A program made the translations under genes and the position numbers. The notes beneath the pieces are model-generated. The model had not been told where the DNA came from. It ran no database searches and was given only the letters and a program-made list of their open reading frames with translations. Shown one piece after another: positions 42,565-50,054 of a stretch of 64,000 nucleotides of DNA. The DNA is from Amycolatopsis mediterranei. Lineage in GTDB: Bacteria; Actinomycetota; Actinomycetes; Mycobacteriales; Pseudonocardiaceae. Location: assembly GCF_026017845.1 (NCBI RefSeq), contig NZ_CP100416.1, forward strand, positions 9,930,711-9,994,710, read 5' to 3'. Positions within the stretch are counted from its first letter, which is position 1. Every line of letters starts with the position of its first letter.

Positions 42565-42791
42565 ACGCCGTACCCATGCCGGTTGCCGCGCCTGAACGGC
42601 ATCTCTACCGGATCACCGAAGCCATGCGCCTGCTCTCGATGAGCCGCTCGGTCATCTACGAGCAGTTGCGCTCGGGGCGCTTGCGCTCGGTCAAGCAGGG
42701 ACGAGCCCGGCTGGTGCCGGCTGTCGCCATCCAGCAGTACGTCGAGTTGCTGATGAAGGAAGCGGGGGTCAGCTATGCCGAAAACGCGTAG
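42561..42791 (+). CDS. xis: Excisionase (MerR/BldC-like helix-turn-helix)
   Basis: A 76-residue protein with the typical excisionase helix-turn-helix: LYRITEAMRLLSMSRSVIYE then LRSGRLRSVKQGRARLVP. It directs the integrase to excise the element. The gene overlaps both replication and integrase genes, the standard rep-xis-int order of AICEs. Confidence 0.92.
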   Translation: MNAVPMPVAAPERHLYRITEAMRLLSMSRSVIYEQLRSGRLRSVKQGRARLVPAVAIQQYVELLMKEAGVSYAENA

Positions 42792-43980
42792 CCACGGAGA
42801 CGGCGGCCTCTACTGGTCCGAAGCGCGCCAGCGATGGATCGCGGAGCTGACGGTCGGATGGCGGCCGAACGGAAAGCGCATCGTCCGCAAGGCCAGCGGC
42901 AAGACCAAAACCGAGGCCAAGAACAAGCTCAAGGAGCTGGTTCGTAACCTCGAAGAGGGCGCCGTTGAAGCGTCGACCGCTTACACGGTCGAGCAGGCGA
43001 TGAATGACTGGCTGGTGAGCTACGAGCGCGGAGAGCGAGACCCCAACACCGTCAAGACCGTGCGTTCCCTGGTCAACAACCACATCGTGCCGGCAATCGG
43101 CGCACGACCGCTGGTGAAGCTCGAAGTCGACGACGTCGAGGACTGGCTGGCGGAAAAAGCCGAAGTGCTGGTGACCTCGACGCTGCGCAACCTCCGCTCG
43201 ATCCTGCGCCGGGCGATCAACCGCGCACAGGTGCGCAAGCGGGTTCGGTACAACGTGGTCCTGCTGTGCGAGGAACTGCCAGCCGGGAAGGGGGCCGGGC
43301 GGCCGTCGAAGGCGCTCACCCTCGCGCAGGCCGAAGCGGTGCTCACCGCGGCGGAGTCGTCGCCGATGCGTGCCTACATCGTGGTGTCCCTGTTGACCGG
43401 CGCGCGGACTGAGGAGATGCGCCCCCTGACATGGGATCACGTCGACCTTGTGGGCAAGCCGACGGCGTCGCCGGCGATCCCGCCGAACGTCAAGGTGTGG
43501 CGTTCGGTCCGCGCCCGCGGCGAGACCAAGACGCGGAAATCCCGCCGGACGCTGGCGCTGCCCGAGCGGGCAGTGAAGGCACTGGAGGCTCACCAGGTAG
43601 CACAGCAGGCCGCAAAAGCAGTCGCGGGCGACGACTGGCGCGAACACGGGATCGTGTTCGCAACCAACGTCGGCACTGAGCGGGACGTCAACAACGTTCG
43701 GCGGGACTTCCGGCGGGTGATCAAGGCGGCCGGCCTCAACCCGGCGGAGTGGACGCCCCGGGAGCTGCGGCACAGTTTCGTCTCGATCCTCTCGGACGGC
43801 GGGATGCCGATCGAGGAGATCTCGCGGCTGGTCGGGCACAGCAATACCACCGTGACGGAACTGGTCTACCGGAAGCAGATCCGGCCGGTGGTGGAGTCCG
43901 GCGCGACCGCAATGGACCGGCTCTTCCCCGCGAAGGACGAACCTGCGGGACTTCCTCTGTCCACCGATCAAGCGTCTTAA
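42775..43980 (+). CDS. int: Tyrosine-family site-specific integrase
   Basis: A 401-residue recombinase. The N-terminal arm-binding domain (1-60) and core-binding SAM-like domain (70-165) precede the catalytic part with Arg211 (TGARTEEMR), Lys near 250 (GETKTRKSRRTL), RELRHSF with Arg332 and His333, His355 (LVGHSN) and the nucleophile Tyr365. All active-site residues are present; the first His of the HxxR box is Arg, as is common in this actinobacterial group. The gene overlaps xis and is followed by a terminator. It presumably recognises the tRNA-Thr site, although it lies 4.1 kb from attR. Confidence 0.95.
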   Translation: MPKTRSHGDGGLYWSEARQRWIAELTVGWRPNGKRIVRKASGKTKTEAKNKLKELVRNLEEGAVEASTAYTVEQAMNDWLVSYERGERDPNTVKTVRSLVNNHIVPAIGARPLVKLEVDDVEDWLAEKAEVLVTSTLRNLRSILRRAINRAQVRKRVRYNVVLLCEELPAGKGAGRPSKALTLAQAEAVLTAAESSPMRAYIVVSLLTGARTEEMRPLTWDHVDLVGKPTASPAIPPNVKVWRSVRARGETKTRKSRRTLALPERAVKALEAHQVAQQAAKAVAGDDWREHGIVFATNVGTERDVNNVRRDFRRVIKAAGLNPAEWTPRELRHSFVSILSDGGMPIEEISRLVGHSNTTVTELVYRKQIRPVVESGATAMDRLFPAKDEPAGLPLSTDQAS

Positions 43981-43994
43981 CCACCACTCGACAA

Positions 43995-44032
43995 GCCGAG
44001 CCCCACCCGCGCCGCCGGTGGGGCCTGGCTCG
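43995..44032 (+). terminator. Terminator after int
   Basis: GCCCCACC (44000-44007) pairs with GGTGGGGC (44017-44024) with flanking AGCCGAG/TGGCTCG partial pairing. It lies 15 bp after the integrase stop. Confidence 0.7.
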
Positions 44033-44675
44033 TTGTACGACTCAAGACGGGACCAAGTCGTTCGCCTTCGAGCAGCCCCCAGCGCCCCTGCCGGTCTGGG
44101 AGTACATGGGCGAGGCATTCTGCCGCGAGGGCTACTCGGTCGTGATCGGCAGGGTTCTCCGCCGAGAGTACGGCGTCACGCAGACCAGCAAGCGCGCCTC
44201 GCGCGCCCCCCCGGCGGGGGCTTGCCCGACGGTTGAACACGGGGCTCCTGCGGTCTCGGCGGGGCCGCCTTGAATCTAGAACCTACGGTTCAGCCGTCCA
44301 GCACGTTCGTCGATCACCGATATCTGCCAAACTTGACCGTTACCTGCATGCTTTGCAACCGCAACCGTCCCTCACTTTCCAAGATCCGCCGTCGACGATC
44401 GGTGAATTTCGGGTGTAGACCGGCCGGATGATCTTCCACCCTCGGCGAGCGGGCGACGCTTCACGAGGACGGCAGACACCTGCAGCTCAGCTCACTATAC
44501 GAGCGCCCTGCAGGGGGCAGACGCCGCGTCGTGACGACAGGCGCAGTGATATCGAGCCGGCATAGCGACCAAGTTGATACGATCGCTATCCGTAAACGAT
44601 CAAGGTGACCGCGGAGGCGAGTGCTTCAGGTAGTTTTGCGGTCAATCACACAGACAAGCTGAAAGTAGAGCACGG
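44033..44675. other. Gene-free region downstream of int (643 bp)
   Basis: No gene with a start is seen, though 44040-44200 keeps an open, protein-like frame (WEYMGEAFCREGYSVVIG) that may be a remnant of a former gene. It contains the repeat at 44209-44274 and, on the right, the promoter region of the DUF262 gene with scattered A/T-rich words. Confidence 0.45.
44209..44274. repeat. Diverged repeat A flanking the DUF262/HEPN cargo
   Basis: About 80 % identical (43 of 54 aligned positions) to 47541-47593, from CTTGCCCG to the exact 14-mer GGGGCCGCCTTGAA. The two copies flank a 3.3-kb cargo block between int and attR. Confidence 0.7.
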
Positions 44676-45878
44676 ATGCCGACAGACACCGAAGACGAAG
44701 TACCTGTCAGCGTAGATGGGGACGCCGAGGCTGCCGAACAACGCGCCAGCTGGCTCGACGAAGCGTCGCAGGAGCAGGACGATATCGAAGTTGACGAGTA
44801 CGACATTGTTTCGTCTCCCAACGACTGGAATGTCGCCACCATCGTGAATTTTATCGAGAGCGGTGCCGTAAAAATTCCGCCGTTCCAGCGCAACTACGTA
44901 TGGGACATAAAGCGCGCATCCAAGCTAATTGAGTCCCTGCTTTTGGGTCTACCTGTTCCACAAGTCTTCTTGTATGAAGAAAAACGAAACTCATTCCTTG
45001 TAATCGACGGACAGCAGCGCCTGCTGAGCATTTTCTTCTTCTCAAAGGGACGCTTCCCGCGAGCCACCAGCCGCAGCGCAGTTCGGTCATTACTAAGCGA
45101 AGGGAAGAGAATTAATGAGGATGCGCTACAGGACGACAATCTCTTCGAAGATTTCAAGTTGCGCCTTGCAAAGTCGCCCACAGGGAAAGCCAATCGGTTC
45201 AACGGGAAAAAATACAATACACTTGAAGATTACAAGCCAACACTTGACTTGCGCACGATTCGGAACGTAGTGGTCAAGCAGACGAATCCCGAGGACAGTA
45301 GCGCTGTCTTTGAGATTTTCAGTCGACTTAACACCGGTGGAATCAACCTTTCGCAGCAGGAAATTCGCGCTAGCCTATACCACTCAGACCTCATCTCAAG
45401 CATTCTAAGGTTGAACGAAGATGGAAACTGGCGTCGCCTACTTGGCCTACCTGATCCAGACTCACGCATGCGCGACTCTGAGATCATCCTGCGGTCACTA
45501 GCCTTGGCACGCAATCTCGAAAAGTACTCGGGCAGCATGGTGTCCTTTGTTAATCGGTTCTGCCTTGAAGCACAACTATTCAGCCCCGGCCAGGCCGAGG
45601 AGGCCAGCGCCGACTTCAAGGAGTTTTTGGAGATCACCTCCCGCCTACCGGAAGATACATTCAAGCGCTCAGGCAAGTTCAGCGGCGTACTGTTCGAAGG
45701 GTTCTTCAGCGCCTGGGTTCGGCAAGAAAAGACTGCAACACCGGATAAGCTCGCAAAGGCCGTCCTATCGGTCAAGGACGGTCAGCCGTTCGCAGATACC
45801 CTGCAAGAGGGCTCAACTAAGACCGTGAACGTTAGCCGCCGCATACAACTCGCCGAGAAGGCTCTGACTTCCAGGTAG
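44676..45878 (+). CDS. DUF262 (GmrS/ParB-like) protein, defence or toxin-antitoxin component
   Basis: A 400-residue protein. IPPFQRNYVWD (67-77) and VIDGQQRL (109-116) are the two DUF262 signatures; DGQQR is the nucleotide-binding loop of the ParB/sulfiredoxin fold found in GmrSD-type modification-dependent restriction enzymes. It lacks the C-terminal HNH (DUF1524) nuclease of GmrD; instead, the next gene, 13 bp away, encodes a HEPN protein. The module is AT-richer than the element core, which suggests separate acquisition. Confidence 0.85.
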   Translation: MPTDTEDEVPVSVDGDAEAAEQRASWLDEASQEQDDIEVDEYDIVSSPNDWNVATIVNFIESGAVKIPPFQRNYVWDIKRASKLIESLLLGLPVPQVFLYEEKRNSFLVIDGQQRLLSIFFFSKGRFPRATSRSAVRSLLSEGKRINEDALQDDNLFEDFKLRLAKSPTGKANRFNGKKYNTLEDYKPTLDLRTIRNVVVKQTNPEDSSAVFEIFSRLNTGGINLSQQEIRASLYHSDLISSILRLNEDGNWRRLLGLPDPDSRMRDSEIILRSLALARNLEKYSGSMVSFVNRFCLEAQLFSPGQAEEASADFKEFLEITSRLPEDTFKRSGKFSGVLFEGFFSAWVRQEKTATPDKLAKAVLSVKDGQPFADTLQEGSTKTVNVSRRIQLAEKALTSR

Positions 45879-45891
45879 GAGTAAGTGCGCG

Positions 45892-46419
45892 ATGCCGGCA
45901 GACGTGTTCGACACCCTATTTGACGATTACCGCGCACTGCGGGACGGCCCACTGTCGCAAGATCCTTCAGGGCTGAATGCGATGGAGCAGACGTACCCGA
46001 AAGTCTTGCTTCTAGCGTCAGCCAGCTACTTGGAGGTTGCAACCACCGAGGTGATAGCAGGCCTATTCCACCGAGAAGATGCACCTGAACTTGGTATTTT
46101 CGTTGAGAGACGTTCACTTAAGCGGCAATTCCATTCGCTTTTCGATTGGGAGAATCGCAAGTCAAATCAATTTTTCAGTTATTTTGGCGACGACTGCAAG
46201 GCGCGTTTTTTAGAAAGAATGAAGCTCGACACGAATTTCAGTGCCGCAGTTGAGGCATTTCTAGAAATCGGCGCCTTGCGAAACAAGCTAGTGCATCAGA
46301 ATTACGCTCAATTTCAGCTTGATAAGACAGCTGAGGAAATCAAGGTGCTGCACAGGATGGCTTCTACCTTTCCCCAGGAGATACCTAGCTTGATCTTGGT
46401 CTCCGGTGCCTCTAAGTAG
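45892..46419 (+). CDS. HEPN-domain protein (putative RNase toxin)
   Basis: A 175-residue all-helical protein with the HEPN catalytic signature RNKLVH (Arg130, His135; Rx4-6H) in the sequence IGALRNKLVHQNY. HEPN proteins of this type cut RNA and act as toxins in abortive-infection and toxin-antitoxin systems. The start 13 bp after the DUF262 stop implies co-transcription, and the pair is known in genomes as DUF262 + RiboL-PSP-HEPN. A small palindrome follows the stop. Confidence 0.8.
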   Translation: MPADVFDTLFDDYRALRDGPLSQDPSGLNAMEQTYPKVLLLASASYLEVATTEVIAGLFHREDAPELGIFVERRSLKRQFHSLFDWENRKSNQFFSYFGDDCKARFLERMKLDTNFSAAVEAFLEIGALRNKLVHQNYAQFQLDKTAEEIKVLHRMASTFPQEIPSLILVSGASK

Positions 46420-46425
46420 CGAATT

Positions 46426-46442
46426 CACCAGGTCACCTGGTG
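46426..46442 (+). terminator. Short palindrome after the HEPN gene
   Basis: CACCAGGT-C-ACCTGGTG, perfect 8-bp arms 6 bp after the stop. Too short and lacking a T-run to be a sure terminator. Confidence 0.35.
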
Positions 46443-46561
46443 GTCATCACGGCCTCGGATACGCGCCCCTTCGTCCGCCAGCGCAGCCGTGAGCTACGAC
46501 TCCGCTACTTCTAGTGGCGCACACGCCGACACGACACCACATGTAGCGGAAAGGCGGTTTC

Positions 46562-46584
46562 TTGTCGGTCCTGCCACTTACACT
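46562..46584 (+). promoter_or_regulatory. DNA-damage-type promoter in the element
   Basis: TTGTCGGTC, exactly 8 bp, then TACACT; only the last base of the first block departs from TTGTCRGTG-N8-TAnnnT. Predicted start near 46591. It points to the zinc-ribbon/coiled-coil gene at 46725. Confidence 0.5.
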
Positions 46585-46673
46585 CTCTGACAGCGAAGTG
46601 GAAAGGCCCCGACCGGGGTCGACACCTCGGCCGGGTCCAGTGCATTGGCGTGCTCTGCGACCGTACAGGCGGC

Positions 46674-46699
46674 CATGGATGACATCAAGGTCATCCATG
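46674..46699. promoter_or_regulatory. 10-bp inverted repeat
   Basis: CATGGATGAC-atcaag-GTCATCCATG, perfect arms with a 6-bp centre, between the promoter at 46562 and the start at 46725. Operator or leader hairpin. Confidence 0.55.
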
Positions 46700-46724
46700 A
46701 TCTTGGTGTCCGAGGTCGCAGTGA

Positions 46725-47240
46725 TTGATCACCGAGCTACCCGGTGAGTTAGCGAAGGCAAGATTGAACCCTTACGGCGTCGGAGAGTCCGGCGAAGACC
46801 TCATCGACGTACCAGCTCGATGCACTTGTTGCGGCCTGAGGTTCAGCTACAGGACTCCGCGAACGAACCCGCATCGACGAGTCAAATGCAACCCATGCGG
46901 CGCTCACCAGCGCACCGACGACTCGAAGCTTGAGATTGAACGACTGGCCTCGCACGAGCCACGTCTTCGCACCTGGATCGACCAGGTGGAGGCGAAGGCT
47001 CACGACATGGAGCGGCAGAACAAGAAGCTGAAGGACGAGCTTCAAACTGCTAAAGAGCAGGTAGCTGCCGCTCTCCAGACACGGGACCGGCACCGAAACA
47101 TGCTGAAGGCCGTAAGAGGCCTACACGTTGTCTCGCTCGAAGGGACGAAGTGTTCGTGTGGGGAGGCGTACCCCTGCACGACTGAGCAGACCATGCGAGC
47201 TGCTGACGGCGGCTTGGGGAACTGGCTGTTCAGCGCATAG
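46725..47240 (+). CDS. Zinc-ribbon/coiled-coil protein, function unknown
   Basis: About 171 residues from TTG 46725 (a later TTG at 46764 is possible). Residues 33-60 hold CTCC and CNPC pairs of a zinc ribbon, residues 75-125 are a strong coiled coil (KAHDMERQNKKLKDELQTAK), and the C-terminus has CSCGEAYPC, another likely metal site. No family recognised. It stands alone between the DUF262/HEPN pair and the right end of the element, downstream of a DNA-damage-type promoter and a dyad. The start is uncertain because no ribosome site is clear. Confidence 0.5.
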   Translation: MITELPGELAKARLNPYGVGESGEDLIDVPARCTCCGLRFSYRTPRTNPHRRVKCNPCGAHQRTDDSKLEIERLASHEPRLRTWIDQVEAKAHDMERQNKKLKDELQTAKEQVAAALQTRDRHRNMLKAVRGLHVVSLEGTKCSCGEAYPCTTEQTMRAADGGLGNWLFSA

Positions 47241-47308
47241 CGCAGTAACACGCCATCCCCACATGTGGGTGGCCTCTCGGGCGTCTCGTCGACCTGGCGA
47301 AGCCCGAT

Positions 47309-47378
47309 CATGTCCCGTCAAGGGGGCACACGGCACCCAGGCGAACTTGCCCAGGATGTCACCCCTTGACGGGACATG
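47309..47378. repeat. 17-bp perfect inverted repeat, 36-nt loop
   Basis: CATGTCCCGTCAAGGGG (47309-47325) and CCCCTTGACGGGACATG (47362-47378). It lies in the gene-free right part of the element; could be a recombinase, origin or termination structure. Confidence 0.7.
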
Positions 47379-47529
47379 GTAGCCCTTGGGGAGCTTCCGA
47401 GCCGGCCATCTCAGAGACCTGCCAGTCCGGCGAGGACATCTCTTCTACGGTCTGGCGGTCCCGTCGGCAGGTGGTCACTGGGCTACTTTTCCGTGGGCGA
47501 CCGCCGGGGACCGGGCGCCAGCCCGCATG

Positions 47530-47593
47530 CCCCGGCGGGGCTTGCCCGCGGGTCAAACACAGTGCTCAGCGGCCCCGGAGGGGCCGCCTTGAA
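47530..47593. repeat. Diverged repeat B flanking the DUF262/HEPN cargo
   Basis: Partner of 44209-44274 (about 80 % identity from CTTGCCCG on). The following ~450 bp (47594-48042) shows no gene with a convincing start. Confidence 0.7.
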
Positions 47594-48042
47594 CAAGTAA
47601 GGAACGTCTGAACACGCGAGTTGCGGAGACGCCTGGATTGCAGACGACCCTGACGGGCTCGGCTTGTTGTCTCGGCAAACTGACCACCACCCCGCCGGCC
47701 CGCTCGTGGGGAGTCTGCCCGGCCCGCCACGGAAGAAGCTGGCAGCTGAGCGCCACTGAGATACTTGCTCACCACGCTGCGGAGACACTGGATTGCCTTG
47801 GACGAGGTCGGCCTGGATGAGTCCGGCGGCTTCAGCGTCGCGGAGCTCCTGAGCGACCTTGTCGAGCGGACGGCGTCTGTATGGATCGGTTTCGGCGCCT
47901 TTGGGCTCATCTCAGACGGACCGCACCCTCGAAGTTGGTGCCCGCTGGCGCGGCGGAGGCAGGGCCTCAGCGCGGTCGCGACAGACTGCCTTCCCGCTAC
48001 GGGGTGGACCTGTGGACCCTCTCCGCCCCGGCCAGGCGCCTA

Positions 48043-48070
48043 TGTCACTCACTTTGTCACCCAGCAGACG
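48043..48070. repeat. 28-bp direct repeat, right copy
   Basis: Identical to 24011-24038; 3 bp from the extended attR repeat (48074). Candidate integrase arm site. Confidence 0.8.
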
Positions 48071-48073
48071 ACG

Positions 48074-48107
48074 CAGGCCCCATCCGAGGTGTCTCGGATG
48101 GGGCCTG
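48074..48107 (-). terminator. tRNA-Thr terminator hairpin
   Basis: Perfect 15-bp stem CAGGCCCCATCCGAG / CTCGGATGGGGCCTG with a 4-nt loop, 9 bp past the tRNA 3' end on the minus strand. Supplied by the element and paralleled by the mismatched original at 23831-23864. Confidence 0.85.
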
Positions 48108-48157
48108 ACCTGCGGAGCCGCCTAGGGGAATCGAACCCCTGACCTATTCATTACGAG
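48084..48157. repeat. attR: 74-bp core repeat rebuilding tRNA-Thr
   Basis: Identical to 23841-23914. It restores the 3' 42 nt of the tRNA gene so that the tRNA stays functional after integration. Confidence 0.92.
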
Positions 48158-48189
48158 TGAATCGCTCTGGCCGACTGAGCTAAGGCGGC
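48116..48189 (-). tRNA. tRNA-Thr (anticodon CGT)
   Basis: A 74-nt cloverleaf: acceptor GCCGCCT/AGGCGGC, D arm GCTC...GAGC, anticodon stem ATTCA/TGAAT around loop CTCGTAA (anticodon CGT, reading ACG), T arm AGGGG/CCCCT with TTCGAAT, discriminator T. CCA is not encoded. Its 3' half is the integration site of the element; the element supplies an identical 3' end. Confidence 0.95.
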
Positions 48190-48323
48190 ATGTCGACTGC
48201 TTGCGCTGGCGACGATGACAAGTGTAGCGGAAGCTGTGCGCGTTACTTTCCCGGGGGATCGTCGTTAGGGCCCTATGACGCCGGTCTCACTTCCCGGCCG
48301 ACCCACTCTGGAGGCTCTGGCAC

Positions 48324-49991
48324 ATGCGGCGAAGACTGCCCCGCTCGGCGGCCCTGCCGGCGGCTGCTGCGTTGCTCCTGCTCAGCGCGGCGCCGGCGAC
48401 TGCCGACTCGACCTATCCGACTACGCCGATTCCGCAGCCGGCGAATCCGGGGCAGGCGCCCATCTCCGCGCCGATCGGGCCGCAGCCGCTGGGGCAGGCC
48501 GTCGGGGATGCCGGGACCGCGCTCGGGATCATCCGGCTGCTGCCCAACGCCGTGCCGACGAGCACCATCCTTCCGGGGTTCGGGCAGACGCTGCCGAAGC
48601 AGTCGGCTCTCGAGGCCGGGATGGGACTGTCGAGCGCGTCCGCGAACTCGGACGCCTACCTCAGCTACGAAAAGGCGATCGCGCAGGCGTCGCCGTTCGG
48701 GCTGTCGGTCGGCGGGAACGCGCCGCAGACGCCGGGCAGCGTTGTGCAGACCGCGTTGCCGGACAACCCGCAGCCGATCAGCGGGGGCCTCAACGCGCCG
48801 TCGAATCCGCTGCTCAACGTGGGTCTGCTCAACGGGAGCGCGCACGCGCGGTGGAGCCAGACGCTCGGCCCGTGCGTCGACACCATCGCCGACGCCAGCA
48901 CGTCCGTGGCCAGCCTGTCGCTGCTGAACGTCGTGCCGTCGATGCCGAACCTGGGCCTGGACGCGCTGAAGCCGAAGCTCGACCCGAACTCGCTGGCGAG
49001 CGGGTTCGACCTGACCAAGGGGCTGCAGAGCCTCGGCGGCCTGCTGCAGGGCGGCGGCCAGACCGCCGCCGACGGCACCGGCTCGCTGCTGAGCCTGCCG
49101 AACACGCTGTCGTCGCGGTCGCAGGTGAAGCTGGTCGACATCCCGGGGTCGGACCACAAGGCCGTGCAGTCGACGTCGACGCTGCAGGCCGCGGACATCG
49201 AGATCCTCAAGGGCACGCCGCTGGCGTTGAGCGTCAAGGTGGTCAGCCAGCCGACGCTCAAGGTGACCTCGACCGGCGACGCGAAGACGTCCAAGGTCGA
49301 GTACACCGCGCCGGTGCTGAGCATCGAGGCCGGCGGGAAGGTGCTGTACACGCTCGACGCGGCGCACCCGACGAAGGACGTTCCGATCGGGCTGCCGCTG
49401 AAGCCGCTGAGCGACCAGTTCGGCAAGCTGAAGGACCTGCCGGTGGTCGGCGGTCTCCTGGCGCCGCTCGATGGTCCGGTGCAGCAGGTCGGGACCACCG
49501 CGGGCACCGTGCTCGACCTCGGGGTGCTGCGGCTGAGCATCGCCGGGCTCGACCAGAAGTCGGCGAACATGACCACGCCGTTCGCGGGCTTCCAGCTGGG
49601 CGCGTCGGCGCGGATGTTCGACCTGCAGCTGCTGCCGACGACCAAGCTCAAGAGCCTCCTGCCGGACGACCAGGCGAAGAACCTGCCCTCGTCGCTGGCC
49701 CAGCTGTCGCTCGGCGAGCAGGTCGCCCGCGCGTACGCGCCGACCGGCGGTGTCGTCTGCGGGACCACGTCGACGCCGCCGCCGGCGGGCGGCGAGGCGC
49801 CGAAGGGGCCGGTGAAGAACCTGGCCTACACCGGTGGCGCGTACGACACGGTGCCGTTGTTCTGGACCGGCACCGCGATGCTGCTGCTCGGCGTGGTCAT
49901 GGTGGCCGCGATGCCGGCCGGACGGCGGCGCCCGCCGGCCGTGGCCGTCGAGGAAAAGCCGTTCAAGCCGTCACCCCGTCCGCGCGAGTGA
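48324..49991 (+). CDS. Sortase-anchored surface protein (LAxTG)
   Basis: A 555-residue exported protein. Residues 1-27 are a signal peptide (MRRRLPRSAALP, cleavage after PATA). The mature part is rich in Pro, Ser and Leu with SMPNLGLDAL-type segments and no named catalytic domain. The C-terminus is a cell-wall sorting signal: LAYTG (500-504), a hydrophobic helix, then RRR and a basic tail, the class E (LAxTG) sortase type. ATG 48324. It is the first chromosomal gene to the right of the tRNA and ends at a bidirectional terminator. Confidence 0.8.
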   Translation: MRRRLPRSAALPAAAALLLLSAAPATADSTYPTTPIPQPANPGQAPISAPIGPQPLGQAVGDAGTALGIIRLLPNAVPTSTILPGFGQTLPKQSALEAGMGLSSASANSDAYLSYEKAIAQASPFGLSVGGNAPQTPGSVVQTALPDNPQPISGGLNAPSNPLLNVGLLNGSAHARWSQTLGPCVDTIADASTSVASLSLLNVVPSMPNLGLDALKPKLDPNSLASGFDLTKGLQSLGGLLQGGGQTAADGTGSLLSLPNTLSSRSQVKLVDIPGSDHKAVQSTSTLQAADIEILKGTPLALSVKVVSQPTLKVTSTGDAKTSKVEYTAPVLSIEAGGKVLYTLDAAHPTKDVPIGLPLKPLSDQFGKLKDLPVVGGLLAPLDGPVQQVGTTAGTVLDLGVLRLSIAGLDQKSANMTTPFAGFQLGASARMFDLQLLPTTKLKSLLPDDQAKNLPSSLAQLSLGEQVARAYAPTGGVVCGTTSTPPPAGGEAPKGPVKNLAYTGGAYDTVPLFWTGTAMLLLGVVMVAAMPAGRRRPPAVAVEEKPFKPSPRPRE

Positions 49992-50002
49992 CCCGAGGGG
50001 TG

Positions 50003-50036
50003 TGAAGGAACCCGCCAGGTGCGCCTGGCGGGTTCC
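50003..50036. terminator. Bidirectional terminator
   Basis: Perfect 15-bp stem AAGGAACCCGCCAGG / CCTGGCGGGTTCCTT with a TGCG loop and T/A-runs on both sides, between the convergent surface protein and holB genes. Confidence 0.95.
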
Positions 50037-50054
50037 TTTGCGTTCAGGGGCGTT

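Larger units (their letters stand above)
23841..48157. mobile_element. AICE-type integrative element in tRNA-Thr(CGT)
   Basis: About 24.3 kb bounded by direct repeats of the tRNA-Thr 3' end, with a tyrosine integrase, excisionase, FtsK-like DNA translocase, DnaB-N-like and DUF3631 replication proteins, a GntR regulator and small proteins in the order known for actinomycete integrative and conjugative elements (AICEs). Unlike most AICEs the integrase does not abut an attachment site: 4.1 kb of cargo lies between it and attR. Two AT-richer cargo regions (about 27.3-29.8 and 44.6-46.4 kb) suggest later acquisitions. All core genes look intact, so it may still be active. Confidence 0.9.

Noticed and set aside
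43749..44273. Frame continuing downstream of int
   Set aside because: Begins inside int on the other frame and has no independent start; only the 44040-44200 part looks protein-like, so at most a gene remnant.
47765..48142. Open frame running into tRNA-Thr
   Set aside because: It crosses the att repeat and the tRNA gene and has no ribosome site or known relative.
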